Below, piece by piece: positions 34,054 to 42,874 of a stretch of DNA of 64,000 nt (position 1 is the first letter of the stretch; the number at the start of each line of letters is the position of its first letter). Made by a program: the position numbers and the translations under genes. Origin of the DNA: JACMLD01 sp038207265 (GTDB taxonomy: Bacteria > Bacteroidota > Bacteroidia > Chitinophagales > Chitinophagaceae); contig JBBQZZ010000006.1 of assembly GCA_038207265.1 (NCBI GenBank), positions 186,001-250,000 on the forward strand, given 5' to 3'. Under the pieces are notes generated by a model. It did no database searches, was not told the DNA's origin, and saw only the letters and a list, made by a program, of their open reading frames with translations.

Positions 34054-35499
34054 TTATTTTCTTCTTGCCTTTAAATCATGTTCAATCGTCAATTCCAATT
34101 TCTTATTTATTTTATAACCGGCAAGCATAAATGCACCAATGATAAAAATAAGACCAGGATAAATGCTTACAGACATTCTGATACCAGAAATTGTGTCCGG
34201 CGTTTGCTGTGTTTTTTCAGCTATGTATCCATACTTTGCAAGCAAACCAGCTCCCAGTGCACCTCCCACACTAAGACCAATTTTGAGGCCGAATATCATG
34301 GCAGAAAAAATAATAGCTGTTGCCCTTCGGTTATTCTTCCATTCACTGTAATCGGCTACATCTGCAATCATTGCCCATAACAATGGAATGGTAACGCCAT
34401 AGAAAAAACCATGCAAAATTTGTGCAAGGAAAACCAACCCGATTGAATTAGGTGAATAGAAATTAAACAATAGCAGGCATAAGGCAGACAGCAATAGAAA
34501 TATTCCAAAAACATCTCTTTTCCCAAACCGATCTGCCAAAGGCTTCGAAAACATGATTCCTATAATCATCATTATAATTCCGCTGGCATTGAACAAACTA
34601 TTTCCTGAAGTAGCGGTGTCGTTGGGCCATTGAAACCCGGTAGCGTTATTAAGCCAAACGGTAAATTTGTTGAATCCTATATTTTCCAAAAAGCTTGCAA
34701 TTGACTGTTCACTCAGGTAATATTTAAAGTAATAAATATACATGCCGCCTTTTAGGGCTAACGTAATAAATACTAAAATGGTAAGTACTAGCATGATGAT
34801 CCAGGGCCTGTTGCTGCTGAGATCCTTGAGATCCTGCCTTACTGAACTTTTTTGATTTTCGCCAGGTACAATTCTCTCTCTCGTTGTAAGAAAGGTAATG
34901 ATGAAAAAAATGACACCTGTTATAGCAAAAATAAACATGACGGTTTTGAATCCTGCCGCTTTATCCCCGCGACCAAAGATTAAAACGAGTGGCAATAGTA
35001 AGGACTGAATAATAAATTGGGCCAGCATTACTGCAACGAAGCGATAAGAAGATAAACTGTTACGTTCTTTCATATCTCCCGTGATAACTCCACTGAGAGC
35101 AGAGTATGGAAGATTATTTGCTGAATAAATAATAACCAGTAAAAAATATGTGACAAGTGCATAAATTACTTTCCCTGTTTCGCCAATATCTGGTGTTGAG
35201 AAAGCCAGCATTGCAAGTATACCAAATGGAATAGATGTCCATAATATCCAGGGCCTGAATTTACCCCACCGGGTGTGGGTGCGATCTGCTATAGCCCCCA
35301 TGATAATATTGAAGAAGGCACCAAAAAAACCTCCTGCGAAAATTATGACACTTGCTGTGCCTGCAGGAATTTTGTATACATCCGTATAAAAATAAGCAAG
35401 GAAAGTCATTAGAGTTTGAAAGATCAGATTAGCAGCTAAATCACCCAGGCTGTATCCGAATTTTTCAAGAAAGGATAATTTTTTTTCAATGGCAGCCAT
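34054..35499 (-). CDS. GPH family sugar:cation symporter
   Basis: Integral membrane transporter of 481 aa with about 12 helices. The glycoside-pentoside-hexuronide family signature is present: FGYSLGDLAANLIFQ at the N-terminus, GAIADRTHTRWGKFRPWILW in loop 2-3 and NNLPYSALSGVITGD. The C-terminal half includes GFFYGVTIPLLWAMIADVADYSEW, also family-typical. It likely imports short glycosides or pentosides for the GH43 enzyme encoded 77 bp downstream. The AraC-type gene that diverges upstream is the obvious regulator candidate. Confidence 0.9.
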   Translation of the reverse strand: MAAIEKKLSFLEKFGYSLGDLAANLIFQTLMTFLAYFYTDVYKIPAGTASVIIFAGGFFGAFFNIIMGAIADRTHTRWGKFRPWILWTSIPFGILAMLAFSTPDIGETGKVIYALVTYFLLVIIYSANNLPYSALSGVITGDMKERNSLSSYRFVAVMLAQFIIQSLLLPLVLIFGRGDKAAGFKTVMFIFAITGVIFFIITFLTTRERIVPGENQKSSVRQDLKDLSSNRPWIIMLVLTILVFITLALKGGMYIYYFKYYLSEQSIASFLENIGFNKFTVWLNNATGFQWPNDTATSGNSLFNASGIIMMIIGIMFSKPLADRFGKRDVFGIFLLLSALCLLLFNFYSPNSIGLVFLAQILHGFFYGVTIPLLWAMIADVADYSEWKNNRRATAIIFSAMIFGLKIGLSVGGALGAGLLAKYGYIAEKTQQTPDTISGIRMSVSIYPGLIFIIGAFMLAGYKINKKLELTIEHDLKARRK

Positions 35500-36065
35500 G
35501 AAGATTTTTTAAGCGATTATCAAACCCATATTTTTTTTAAAATCACCCATCCAACAGTTTCAACAAACGGTCACCATCTAATCAAAAATGATAGACGATC
35601 GCTACTGCTTTGAAAGGTTCTATTGATCAAAACGTTTCAATTGTATTTGTCAGTAACATATTTTATACCGCTTTGCTGCATCCTATGATCATCAGTTCAA
35701 AACTTCATAAACGCGAAAACTTACTGTTAAAATAAGGTACAAAACGCAACTATTCTTACATAAAACATTGGCTTGTTATTGTTGTATCCATACCAAATAC
35801 ATATTGATTTGCCGTATCAATTACAACTTACCGCACCCTGCATAATATAGTAAAAATAGAGGGGTATGACAGAGGAATGCAACTGTTATCTAAAAATAAA
35901 AATATGCTATCCTATCAGTTTTTAGTTATTTTATTAAATTATTTGGTTAATATAGCGGTTTTGAAGGAACCACTAATGCCGGTTTCAATTAATTATTTTA
36001 AGCATGCAAGCAGCAATTTCATTGGTAAAACCCGTCTTGTTACAATAGTGCAAAAAAATACATTA
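35500..36065. promoter_or_regulatory. Divergent control region between the GPH symporter and AraC regulator
   Basis: This AT-rich stretch contains AAACGTTT at 35630-35637, an 8-bp palindrome next to TTGATCAA, as the only symmetric site seen. No exact TAnnTTTG promoter was found. An open frame runs through its right part from 35877, but the AraC-like homology starts only at 36066. Confidence 0.4.
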
Positions 36066-36917
36066 ATGGATACGCTCATTCAGAAAATATATATTGAAGA
36101 ACAGTATTCATTTGCCTGCAGAAAATACCGCACACCTAAGTTTGAAACCAACTGGCACAAACATGAAGAATGCGAGCTCATTGTTATTACTGAAGGTCAC
36201 GGAACTGTTTTGGTTGGTGATTATATTGGTGAGTATAAAAAAGGTGATGTATTTCTTCTTGCCTCCAATCTTCCACACTGGTTCAGGAAATCGCATCAAA
36301 AAATGATCGGATGTGCAGTGGTGATTCATTTTCTAAAAGATTTCTGGGGAACCCAATTCCTGCATTTGCCGGAAATGAAAAAAATTACACAATTACTGGA
36401 AAGTGGCAATAACGGTGTACAATTGCAACATTCACTCCAGAGAAAAATTGCAGATGGAATTGAACAGATGGAAAAAACAACAGGCATCAGCAGAATCCAG
36501 CAGTTGCTGGACATTTTACATCAAATAAGTATTTCAAAACAATATACGATTGTTACAAAAGCATTTGACACGACTGGCGATAACAAAGGGGACAGCACAA
36601 TTGACAGGATTTTTACTTATTCATTCAAACATTTCTTAGAACCCATTACATTATCAGCAGTAGCTTCAGAAGCAAGTATGAGTATTCCTACTTTCTGTCG
36701 CTTTTTTAAACGTAATATTAAAAAAAGTTACTTTGATTTTCTGAAGGAATTGCGGATTGCGCATGCCTGTAAACTATTGAGAGAAAGCAATGATGCGATC
36801 ATAGATATCTGTTATTCCAGTGGATACAATAGCTGGGCGCATTTTAGTAAACAATTTAAGGTTGTAAAAGAAATGACGCCAAACCAATACAGGAAGCAAT
36901 TTAAGTCCGCTGATTAA
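36066..36917 (+). CDS. AraC family transcriptional regulator
   Basis: Regulator of 283 aa. Residues 1-150 form a cupin-type sensor domain (FETNWHKHEECELIVITEGHG, GDVFLLASNLPHWFRK), and residues about 180-280 hold the double HTH (LEPITLSAVASEASMSIPTF and ACKLLRESNDAIIDICYSSGYN, ending HFSKQFKVVKEMTPNQYRK). The same frame is open upstream to an ATG at 35877, but those 63 extra residues are hydrophobic and unlike the family, so the ATG at 36066 (MDTLIQKIYIEEQ) is preferred. It diverges from the GPH/GH43 pair and probably activates it when an oligosaccharide signal is present. Confidence 0.85.
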   Translation: MDTLIQKIYIEEQYSFACRKYRTPKFETNWHKHEECELIVITEGHGTVLVGDYIGEYKKGDVFLLASNLPHWFRKSHQKMIGCAVVIHFLKDFWGTQFLHLPEMKKITQLLESGNNGVQLQHSLQRKIADGIEQMEKTTGISRIQQLLDILHQISISKQYTIVTKAFDTTGDNKGDSTIDRIFTYSFKHFLEPITLSAVASEASMSIPTFCRFFKRNIKKSYFDFLKELRIAHACKLLRESNDAIIDICYSSGYNSWAHFSKQFKVVKEMTPNQYRKQFKSAD

Positions 36918-37039
36918 AATAAATTCATCAATAAATATTTTCGAATTTTGCTTCTCCTGCTAAATTGTTTTGAAGTTTGGGATTGAAGGAAATGGTTGTC
37001 TGAGGTGTTGTCAACTTTAAATAATTCCAAGTTTTCTAC

Positions 37040-38560
37040 CTATTTTTTCAGAGTATTTTCAAGTATCATCACAGATAGCGTGCTTTTATTCCATTTGTCT
37101 TTGAAATGTTTCGGTACTTCACCGAGAGAAAAAAATGCATTTCCCAGCACAATGTCAATATCACCATCTCCATCGATATCACCCGCATCCATCGTCATCC
37201 ATCTTCCGTCATTAACTGTTTCAAAGGTTGAAGCTTCAAACTGTAATCCCCCTTTGTTTTCCCAGTAGATAAAGCTTTCATTGGGATGATTTACATAATC
37301 GGGGAAAAAAGCAATGGATGCCAGGTCAATATCACCGTCGTTGTCAAAATCTTCCGCAATAACTTTTTGTGCACCATACACCGGTAAAAACAATTTCTCA
37401 GCAAATTTATTTTCTCCGTCATTTAAAAATATCCGGATGCCATGATAGGGTTTTAGGATGTTGGAATAATCGCCGTTATCTCCATTGGTAGTTATAATAT
37501 CCATATTCCCGTCTTTATCGATATCTGTGAGATTGAAATAATTGGTACCATATGAGGGAGGAAACTGCAGTATCCTCACCTCTTTAAATTTACCGCCGCC
37601 GTCGTTATAAAAAAATAAAACAGATTCATCTCCTTGTGCCATCAGCGCAGCAATATCCGGTTTGCCATCGTGATTAAGATCCTGGATCCTGATATCAATC
37701 GCACCTGGCAAAGCTTTTAATAAATGTTTGACATAATGATCTCCTCTATTTTCAAACCAGCTTAATGCGCCATTCCTGAAACCAAATTCACCAATAACAA
37801 TATCTTCCAGGCCATCCCCATTGAAGTCAGCATATTGGCAATGTACAGGTCTTTGTAAACTATCAATGATGGTGGTGGGCTTTTCAGTATCCCTCACAAA
37901 ACTTAACTTGCCCAGTTTTTGATCAGATGGTTTTAGTATGCCCATTGAAATTACTTCATAGCCATTATGGACCTTATGTAAATCGGTAATTCCCTGTGGA
38001 ACTTCAAATAACAATTTGGCTGTATAACCAGGCAGGATCGCAAAAACCTTTTTTGCCAACCCATCGCCAAATAACATTTTTTTTTGACTGCTGTCGTATC
38101 CAATGAAAGTTGTGAGCGGGTACTCAACAACGTTAGATACCTGATGAGCCCGGAAATGTTCCAGGGATTTTCCTATCGTGGGTAATTCTCCTTTTCGGGG
38201 CAGCGGCTTGTCAGGGGAATTTTTTGAATACCATTCAACTATTTTCTCCCAATTTTTAAATGGAAACTGGTTCAAAGGGCTTGTTCTTTTTACATCTACA
38301 TCACCGGCTGGCCCGCTGTTGTTATAGGGTTCGTAATAAATATCCACATTCATGAATTGCCCCATGACTGGCAGTACACTTTCAACCCAGGTGCGTCTGT
38401 CAAGTAAAGAAGGTTCAGGAAAAGCATGACAGGAACCGCAATACTGATGCGCCAACGATGCTCCTTCTTTTAAACTTTCGGTTTCTGTATTATCGCAGGA
38501 TGCAGCGGCAACAATTAATATTACAATAACCGCACAAAGTATCGTTGATGCATTTTTCAT
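37040..38560 (-). CDS. Lipoprotein with heme-binding motif and FG-GAP/VCBS repeats
   Basis: Lipoprotein of 506 aa with lipobox Cys at residue 22 (AAASC). A cytochrome c-like N-terminal segment follows, with CGSCH at residues 41-45 and a possible distal Met in VLPVMGQFMN. Residues about 235-500 carry at least four FG-GAP/VCBS repeats with calcium-binding loops (DFNGDGLEDI, DLNHDGKPDI, DIDKDGNMDI, DFDNDGDIDL, DIDGDGDIDI). The mix of a heme site and a beta-propeller is not one I can assign to a known enzyme. It lies at the distal end of the SusCD/ASPIC gene group and is 360 bp from the DUF1573 gene. Confidence 0.82.
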   Translation of the reverse strand: MKNASTILCAVIVILIVAAASCDNTETESLKEGASLAHQYCGSCHAFPEPSLLDRRTWVESVLPVMGQFMNVDIYYEPYNNSGPAGDVDVKRTSPLNQFPFKNWEKIVEWYSKNSPDKPLPRKGELPTIGKSLEHFRAHQVSNVVEYPLTTFIGYDSSQKKMLFGDGLAKKVFAILPGYTAKLLFEVPQGITDLHKVHNGYEVISMGILKPSDQKLGKLSFVRDTEKPTTIIDSLQRPVHCQYADFNGDGLEDIVIGEFGFRNGALSWFENRGDHYVKHLLKALPGAIDIRIQDLNHDGKPDIAALMAQGDESVLFFYNDGGGKFKEVRILQFPPSYGTNYFNLTDIDKDGNMDIITTNGDNGDYSNILKPYHGIRIFLNDGENKFAEKLFLPVYGAQKVIAEDFDNDGDIDLASIAFFPDYVNHPNESFIYWENKGGLQFEASTFETVNDGRWMTMDAGDIDGDGDIDIVLGNAFFSLGEVPKHFKDKWNKSTLSVMILENTLKK

Positions 38561-38920
38561 CGGTCAAAATATCAGATCTCTTTTGTTTCCATTACTACCG
38601 GATATGCCCATTGTTTTACACGGGGTTCAATAATAATATAGCGCCTGACTAGAAATAAATGAATTTCCCCGATAAATCTGCTCCTTACGCACAACGACGT
38701 TATTAAACTAGTAATCGATCCTTTCATCTGCCGGCAGCAGTGCCAGTATCTTTAGAAAGGGATTTGTAATTTAAAATGCTTTTTATAGAAAGGTCAAACG
38801 ACAATAACAGCTACAAAACAGTTTCTACGTTCATAACTCATAATGGTTTTTCTCATACAGACGCAATTATAAATATTAAATAGCGGAAGGTTTTGCAAAA
38901 CGGTCCGGGCCGGCAGAAGC
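38561..38920. other. Intergenic stretch with no recognisable feature
   Basis: The 360 bp between the FG-GAP cytochrome gene and the DUF1573 gene contain no convincing ORF, hairpin or consensus promoter. The downstream gene may still have its own promoter here. Confidence 0.5.
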
Positions 38921-39400
38921 TTATTCTACATCGGCATTTATTGTTAATTCAATATCTGCCGGATCTGTATTGCAAGTTAATGTAACTATTCTTGTTTGAG
39001 GTCCCTTCCTGCCTTTGGTTTTAAAATACACGGTCAATTTGGTAATTGCCCCGGCACTTATCATTTCCTTTGAGTAATCAGTTCCAACGCAATCGCAGGA
39101 ACTCACCGATTTGTAAATAATCAATGGCTCATTCCCTGCATTAGTTATTGTAAATACGTGTGATAGCGTGTCGCCTTCTTTTACTTTACCAAAATCAAAT
39201 TTGGTTTCAGAAAACTGGACCTCCGTAAAGTAGGCTTTGTCTTTTTCAACTTGTACGGGACCATCATACGTACCACTCTTATTTATTTCGGCGTTAAAAA
39301 AATCAAATTTATTATCGGCTATTATCAAAATGCCTCCAATAATGGCTCCGAAAAAAACAATTTGAAACCAGGTTTTCCTGAACAGGTTTTTCAGCATCAT
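38921..39400 (-). CDS. DUF1573 membrane-anchored protein
   Basis: Protein of 159 aa with one N-terminal membrane helix (FQIVFFGAIIGGILIIA, residues 12-28) that is probably an uncleaved anchor. The remainder is a DUF1573 immunoglobulin-like domain: FDFGKVKEGDTLSHVFTITN, the family Cys motif SSCDCVG, and FKTKGRKGPQTRIVTLTCN. DUF1573 proteins are very common in Bacteroidetes envelopes and have no settled role. It is separated from the ASPIC/FG-GAP gene by only 8 bp, so the two are co-transcribed and probably work in the same envelope complex. Confidence 0.88.
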   Translation of the reverse strand: MMLKNLFRKTWFQIVFFGAIIGGILIIADNKFDFFNAEINKSGTYDGPVQVEKDKAYFTEVQFSETKFDFGKVKEGDTLSHVFTITNAGNEPLIIYKSVSSCDCVGTDYSKEMISAGAITKLTVYFKTKGRKGPQTRIVTLTCNTDPADIELTINADVE

Positions 39401-39408
39401 ATTTAAGT

Positions 39409-42400
39409 TTAACGGAGTTCAAGAAATTCAATACTGTCATTATTTTTTGCAAGTACAATAAATTTCTTATTTTTTATCATCAGTTCTGTTATATCGCGTA
39501 CCTGTCCCCTTGTTTCGAGCCCGGAAATGAGGGAAGGCACAAAATTAAAGCTGGCATTCCCGGTCCCGAGCAAAAGACAAGAGGCATTGGCATCCAACCT
39601 GCCTATGTCTGGTTTGATATCCCAAAAATTTCCCCCGGTTACAATATCCGTTATTCCATCCTTATTAATATCATCTGCAATCATTGCAAAGACAGGAGAT
39701 GATTGTACGTTTTCCCGTAAAGATGTAAGCGAAAAATGATCATTGCCCATATTCAACAAAACGGAAGATGCCAGTGTTTGGATGGATAATTTTTTAGACT
39801 TATTAATCAAAACACTGCCAATAATATCATGCGGTGTTTTGCCCGCATAATCTTTATACATTAAAAATTTCTTTTTTAAATAGGGCAACTGGGAAGTAAT
39901 ATCTGATTTGGAATGATAAAAGTGACTTTTCCCATCTGGCCAATAATAGCTGATAAGTGCTTCAGAAGTTCCGTTGGCATCAAAATCATTCACAAACATT
40001 TCCATCGGCTTTTCCGGAGATGCTTTAAACTGCGTATTGTATCCCCAGTTTCCCAATAGAAAATCCATATTACCATCTTTATTTAGATCAGCCGCTACAA
40101 TACAATTCCACAGACCGGATGATTGGGCAATGGTTTTAGCTGAACTTAAAATACCATTGTTGTTAATAAAATAAGTAACCGGCATCCAATCGCCCACCAA
40201 TATTAAATCCAGGTATTTATCATTGTTAATATCTGCCCAGGCAGCATCTGTTACCATTCCCGGAAATTTGAGTGCGTCGGGAGTCACATCTACAAGCTTA
40301 CCCTTTTTATTTTGCAAAAGATAACTTCTGCCCGGGGTTCCATATTTTCCGGCAATGGCTCTGCCCCCAATAAAAACATCGTTGAACCCATCTTTATCAA
40401 AGTCGCCAATTTTTACACAAGATGCGTTTGTTGAAACCGAGGGCATAGTTCCCTTTGAAAAATTTCCTTTGCCATCATTAATATAAAGCCTCGCCATCAA
40501 CAATGAACTGCCCTGGTCATACTGGTATCCGCCCGAAGTCACCAATAAGTCTTTATCGCCATCATTGTCTGCATCAAAAAAAACTGCGCCTGCATCCTCC
40601 ATATCTTTATCAGCATCAAAAACTTTCTGCGGGCTTCGTTTCATACCCGCACTGGTTTGTATCAATAATTTCGCAGTATCGCCAGCTGACGCACCAATAT
40701 ACAAGTCTTCAAGTCCGTCATTATTCACATCTCCCTTTGCAAGTTTAGGTCCTTGTGTTGAAAGCATATAAGGCAATAACAATTCGCTGTCAAAGTCGGT
40801 ATACGTGTTTTCTGTGTGCTTCACTTCTTCTTTCAATATTTTTCGGGTGCTGTTTACAAAAATGGAAGCCGGGCCCAAAGCCGGGATGAATTTTTTATCC
40901 GCATCTTTCTCCTGAACGGTGATTTCCTTATCTGCAGAAACATTGAGAATGGTTTGTTGCATCAGGTTTGGCCAAATGATTTGTAAAGAATCAATTTTGG
41001 TTTCTTTACCCAGTCCAAAGATCAGTTTATTGTCTACACAGCTTTGAAAACTACGAACCGGCATATTTTGCAACACCTGCTTTTGGCTGTGTAAAAATAA
41101 ATTCACCCAGGCACCGGTTCCAAAAACATTTTTATCATTCCCTTTAAACTGGATCTTTATAAAATGATTGCCCAGCTTTTTATTGGTTTCATTTTTATAA
41201 ACAAAGCAATGTGAGTTGATGTTATTCACTACCAAGTCCATATCACCATCATTGTCCAAATCCGCATAGGCTACACCGTTACTGAATGATGGTTCACCAA
41301 AACCAAGTTCAGCAGACTTATTGATAAAACGATTGTTTCGCTGGTTAACAAATCCATAGTTCGGTAATTTTGTAGAAGGGATATAAGGGAAAAAATCCCT
41401 GAAATCGAAATTGGCTTTTCCTTTTACTACTTCTTTTATGTTTTGTTTATTGGAAAGAAAATCGGCAAAGTCCATATCACTGATATCACGGTAAACACCA
41501 TTACTGATATAAATATCTTTAAATCCATCATTATCAAAATCAAAACACAAAGCGCCCCAGCTCCAGTCTGTTGCGGCAATACCAGACATAAAAGCCGTTT
41601 CACTAAAACTACCATCTCCGTTGTTCAACTGCAATGCGTTTTGTGGGTATTGGTAATGGAATGAATACCTGTATTTCATGTTCTCAATATGATACTGTTC
41701 AAACCGGGTGAGAGTTTTTACCCTTGATTCATCTTCCGGTAACATATCGGTGGTAACAATATCCATATAGCCATCATTATTCAGATCAGCTATATCGGCT
41801 CCCATGCTGGAAGACGAAATATGCCCGATGCGTGCTGGTAATTCATCTTTGAATGTTCCGTTTTTCTGATTGATGTATAGATAGTCCTTTTCGTAAAAAT
41901 CGTTGCTTACATAGATATCCGGGTATCCATCACCGTTAACGTCGCTAACAGAAACCCCCAATCCATAGGCAATTTTGGTTCCTGCAATTCCAGCACTTTC
42001 ACTTACATCCGTAAAATGACCATTGTCGTTTCTCATTAATTTATGACCCCCCATTGTATCTCTCACTTTCCGCACGGCTTCCAAGTCAAATTTTCTAACA
42101 TCTACAAAACTGTTGTTTAGAATATAACAATCCAAATCGCCATCCAAATCATAATCAAAAAAAGAGACATGAGTAGTGAAGCCCGGATCATTTAGACCAT
42201 ATGATCTTGCTTCTTCTTTAAAAGTATTGTTGTGTTGGTTGATATAAAGTTCGTTTTCCTTATTATCACCTTTTAGATCACCACTGTTACAGATATATAT
42301 GTCCAGCCAGCCATCTCCATTTACATCTGCTATTGTAACGCCGGTGCGCCAGCCCCTTTTTGCTTTAATGCCGGCAGAAGCTGTTATATCCTCAAATTTA

Positions 42401-42702
42401 AAATTGCCTTTGTTAAGATACAATTTACTTTCGCCCAGGTTTGCAGTAAGAAATACATCAACCAATCCATCATTGTTGATATCACCAAGTGCTACACCGC
42501 CACCATTATAGAAATTTCTATAAGTAAGAATATTATAATCCGCGCTGTCTTCCACGACATTTGAAAAATCAATCCCGGTTGAAGCAGCATCCATACTTAC
42601 AAACAATGGATCAGCAGGGGGCTGGTATTTTTCCTCTTTATCTTGTTTGCAAGAACAAAAAGCAATTAATAGAAAAGAGATGAGGATTGATAAATACTTC
42701 AT
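39409..42702 (-). CDS. Large FG-GAP/VCBS lipoprotein with UnbV/ASPIC domain (CRTAC1-like)
   Basis: Lipoprotein of 1097 aa (FCSCKQDKEE lipobox near residue 16). The N-terminal half has many FG-GAP repeats with Asp-rich calcium loops (DINNDGLVDVFL, DVNGDGWLDIYI, DYDLDGDLDCYI, DLNNDGYMDIVT). A UnbV/ASPIC-type segment lies around residues 510-590 (FKGNDKNVFGTGAWV, QNMPVRSFQSCVD, FGLGKETKIDSLQIIWPN). More repeats fill the C-terminal half. CRTAC1-like proteins often follow SusCD pairs in Bacteroidetes and are thought to bind carbohydrate or form surface scaffolds; that function is unproven. It is downstream of susD past a hairpin. Confidence 0.88.
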   Translation of the reverse strand: MKYLSILISFLLIAFCSCKQDKEEKYQPPADPLFVSMDAASTGIDFSNVVEDSADYNILTYRNFYNGGGVALGDINNDGLVDVFLTANLGESKLYLNKGNFKFEDITASAGIKAKRGWRTGVTIADVNGDGWLDIYICNSGDLKGDNKENELYINQHNNTFKEEARSYGLNDPGFTTHVSFFDYDLDGDLDCYILNNSFVDVRKFDLEAVRKVRDTMGGHKLMRNDNGHFTDVSESAGIAGTKIAYGLGVSVSDVNGDGYPDIYVSNDFYEKDYLYINQKNGTFKDELPARIGHISSSSMGADIADLNNDGYMDIVTTDMLPEDESRVKTLTRFEQYHIENMKYRYSFHYQYPQNALQLNNGDGSFSETAFMSGIAATDWSWGALCFDFDNDGFKDIYISNGVYRDISDMDFADFLSNKQNIKEVVKGKANFDFRDFFPYIPSTKLPNYGFVNQRNNRFINKSAELGFGEPSFSNGVAYADLDNDGDMDLVVNNINSHCFVYKNETNKKLGNHFIKIQFKGNDKNVFGTGAWVNLFLHSQKQVLQNMPVRSFQSCVDNKLIFGLGKETKIDSLQIIWPNLMQQTILNVSADKEITVQEKDADKKFIPALGPASIFVNSTRKILKEEVKHTENTYTDFDSELLLPYMLSTQGPKLAKGDVNNDGLEDLYIGASAGDTAKLLIQTSAGMKRSPQKVFDADKDMEDAGAVFFDADNDGDKDLLVTSGGYQYDQGSSLLMARLYINDGKGNFSKGTMPSVSTNASCVKIGDFDKDGFNDVFIGGRAIAGKYGTPGRSYLLQNKKGKLVDVTPDALKFPGMVTDAAWADINNDKYLDLILVGDWMPVTYFINNNGILSSAKTIAQSSGLWNCIVAADLNKDGNMDFLLGNWGYNTQFKASPEKPMEMFVNDFDANGTSEALISYYWPDGKSHFYHSKSDITSQLPYLKKKFLMYKDYAGKTPHDIIGSVLINKSKKLSIQTLASSVLLNMGNDHFSLTSLRENVQSSPVFAMIADDINKDGITDIVTGGNFWDIKPDIGRLDANASCLLLGTGNASFNFVPSLISGLETRGQVRDITELMIKNKKFIVLAKNNDSIEFLELR

Positions 42703-42820
42703 GCTGTTAACTTCCTTATTGTTTGTTCAACCGGGCTACAAGTTAATAATTGAGTCATTACTTAAGCCCAACATTACATTATTTCGTCCCCTTTATTCTT
42801 ACAGGTTGCAAATAATAAAA

Positions 42821-42842
42821 GGAACACCTGCCAAAGTGTTCC
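42821..42842 (-). terminator. Hairpin after susD, probable rho-independent terminator
   Basis: On the minus strand, GGAACAC pairs with GTGTTCC around an 8-nt loop and is followed by TTTTATTATT. It lies 33 bp past the susD stop and 119 bp before the ASPIC lipoprotein gene, so it may reduce read-through. Confidence 0.7.
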
Positions 42843-42874
42843 CTTTTTCCCAACTGATTGCTGTATGCTTAATA

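Noticed and set aside
35877..36065. 63-residue N-terminal extension of the AraC regulator
   Set aside because: The extra residues are hydrophobic, unlike the family, and the ATG at 36066 gives the normal length and beginning.
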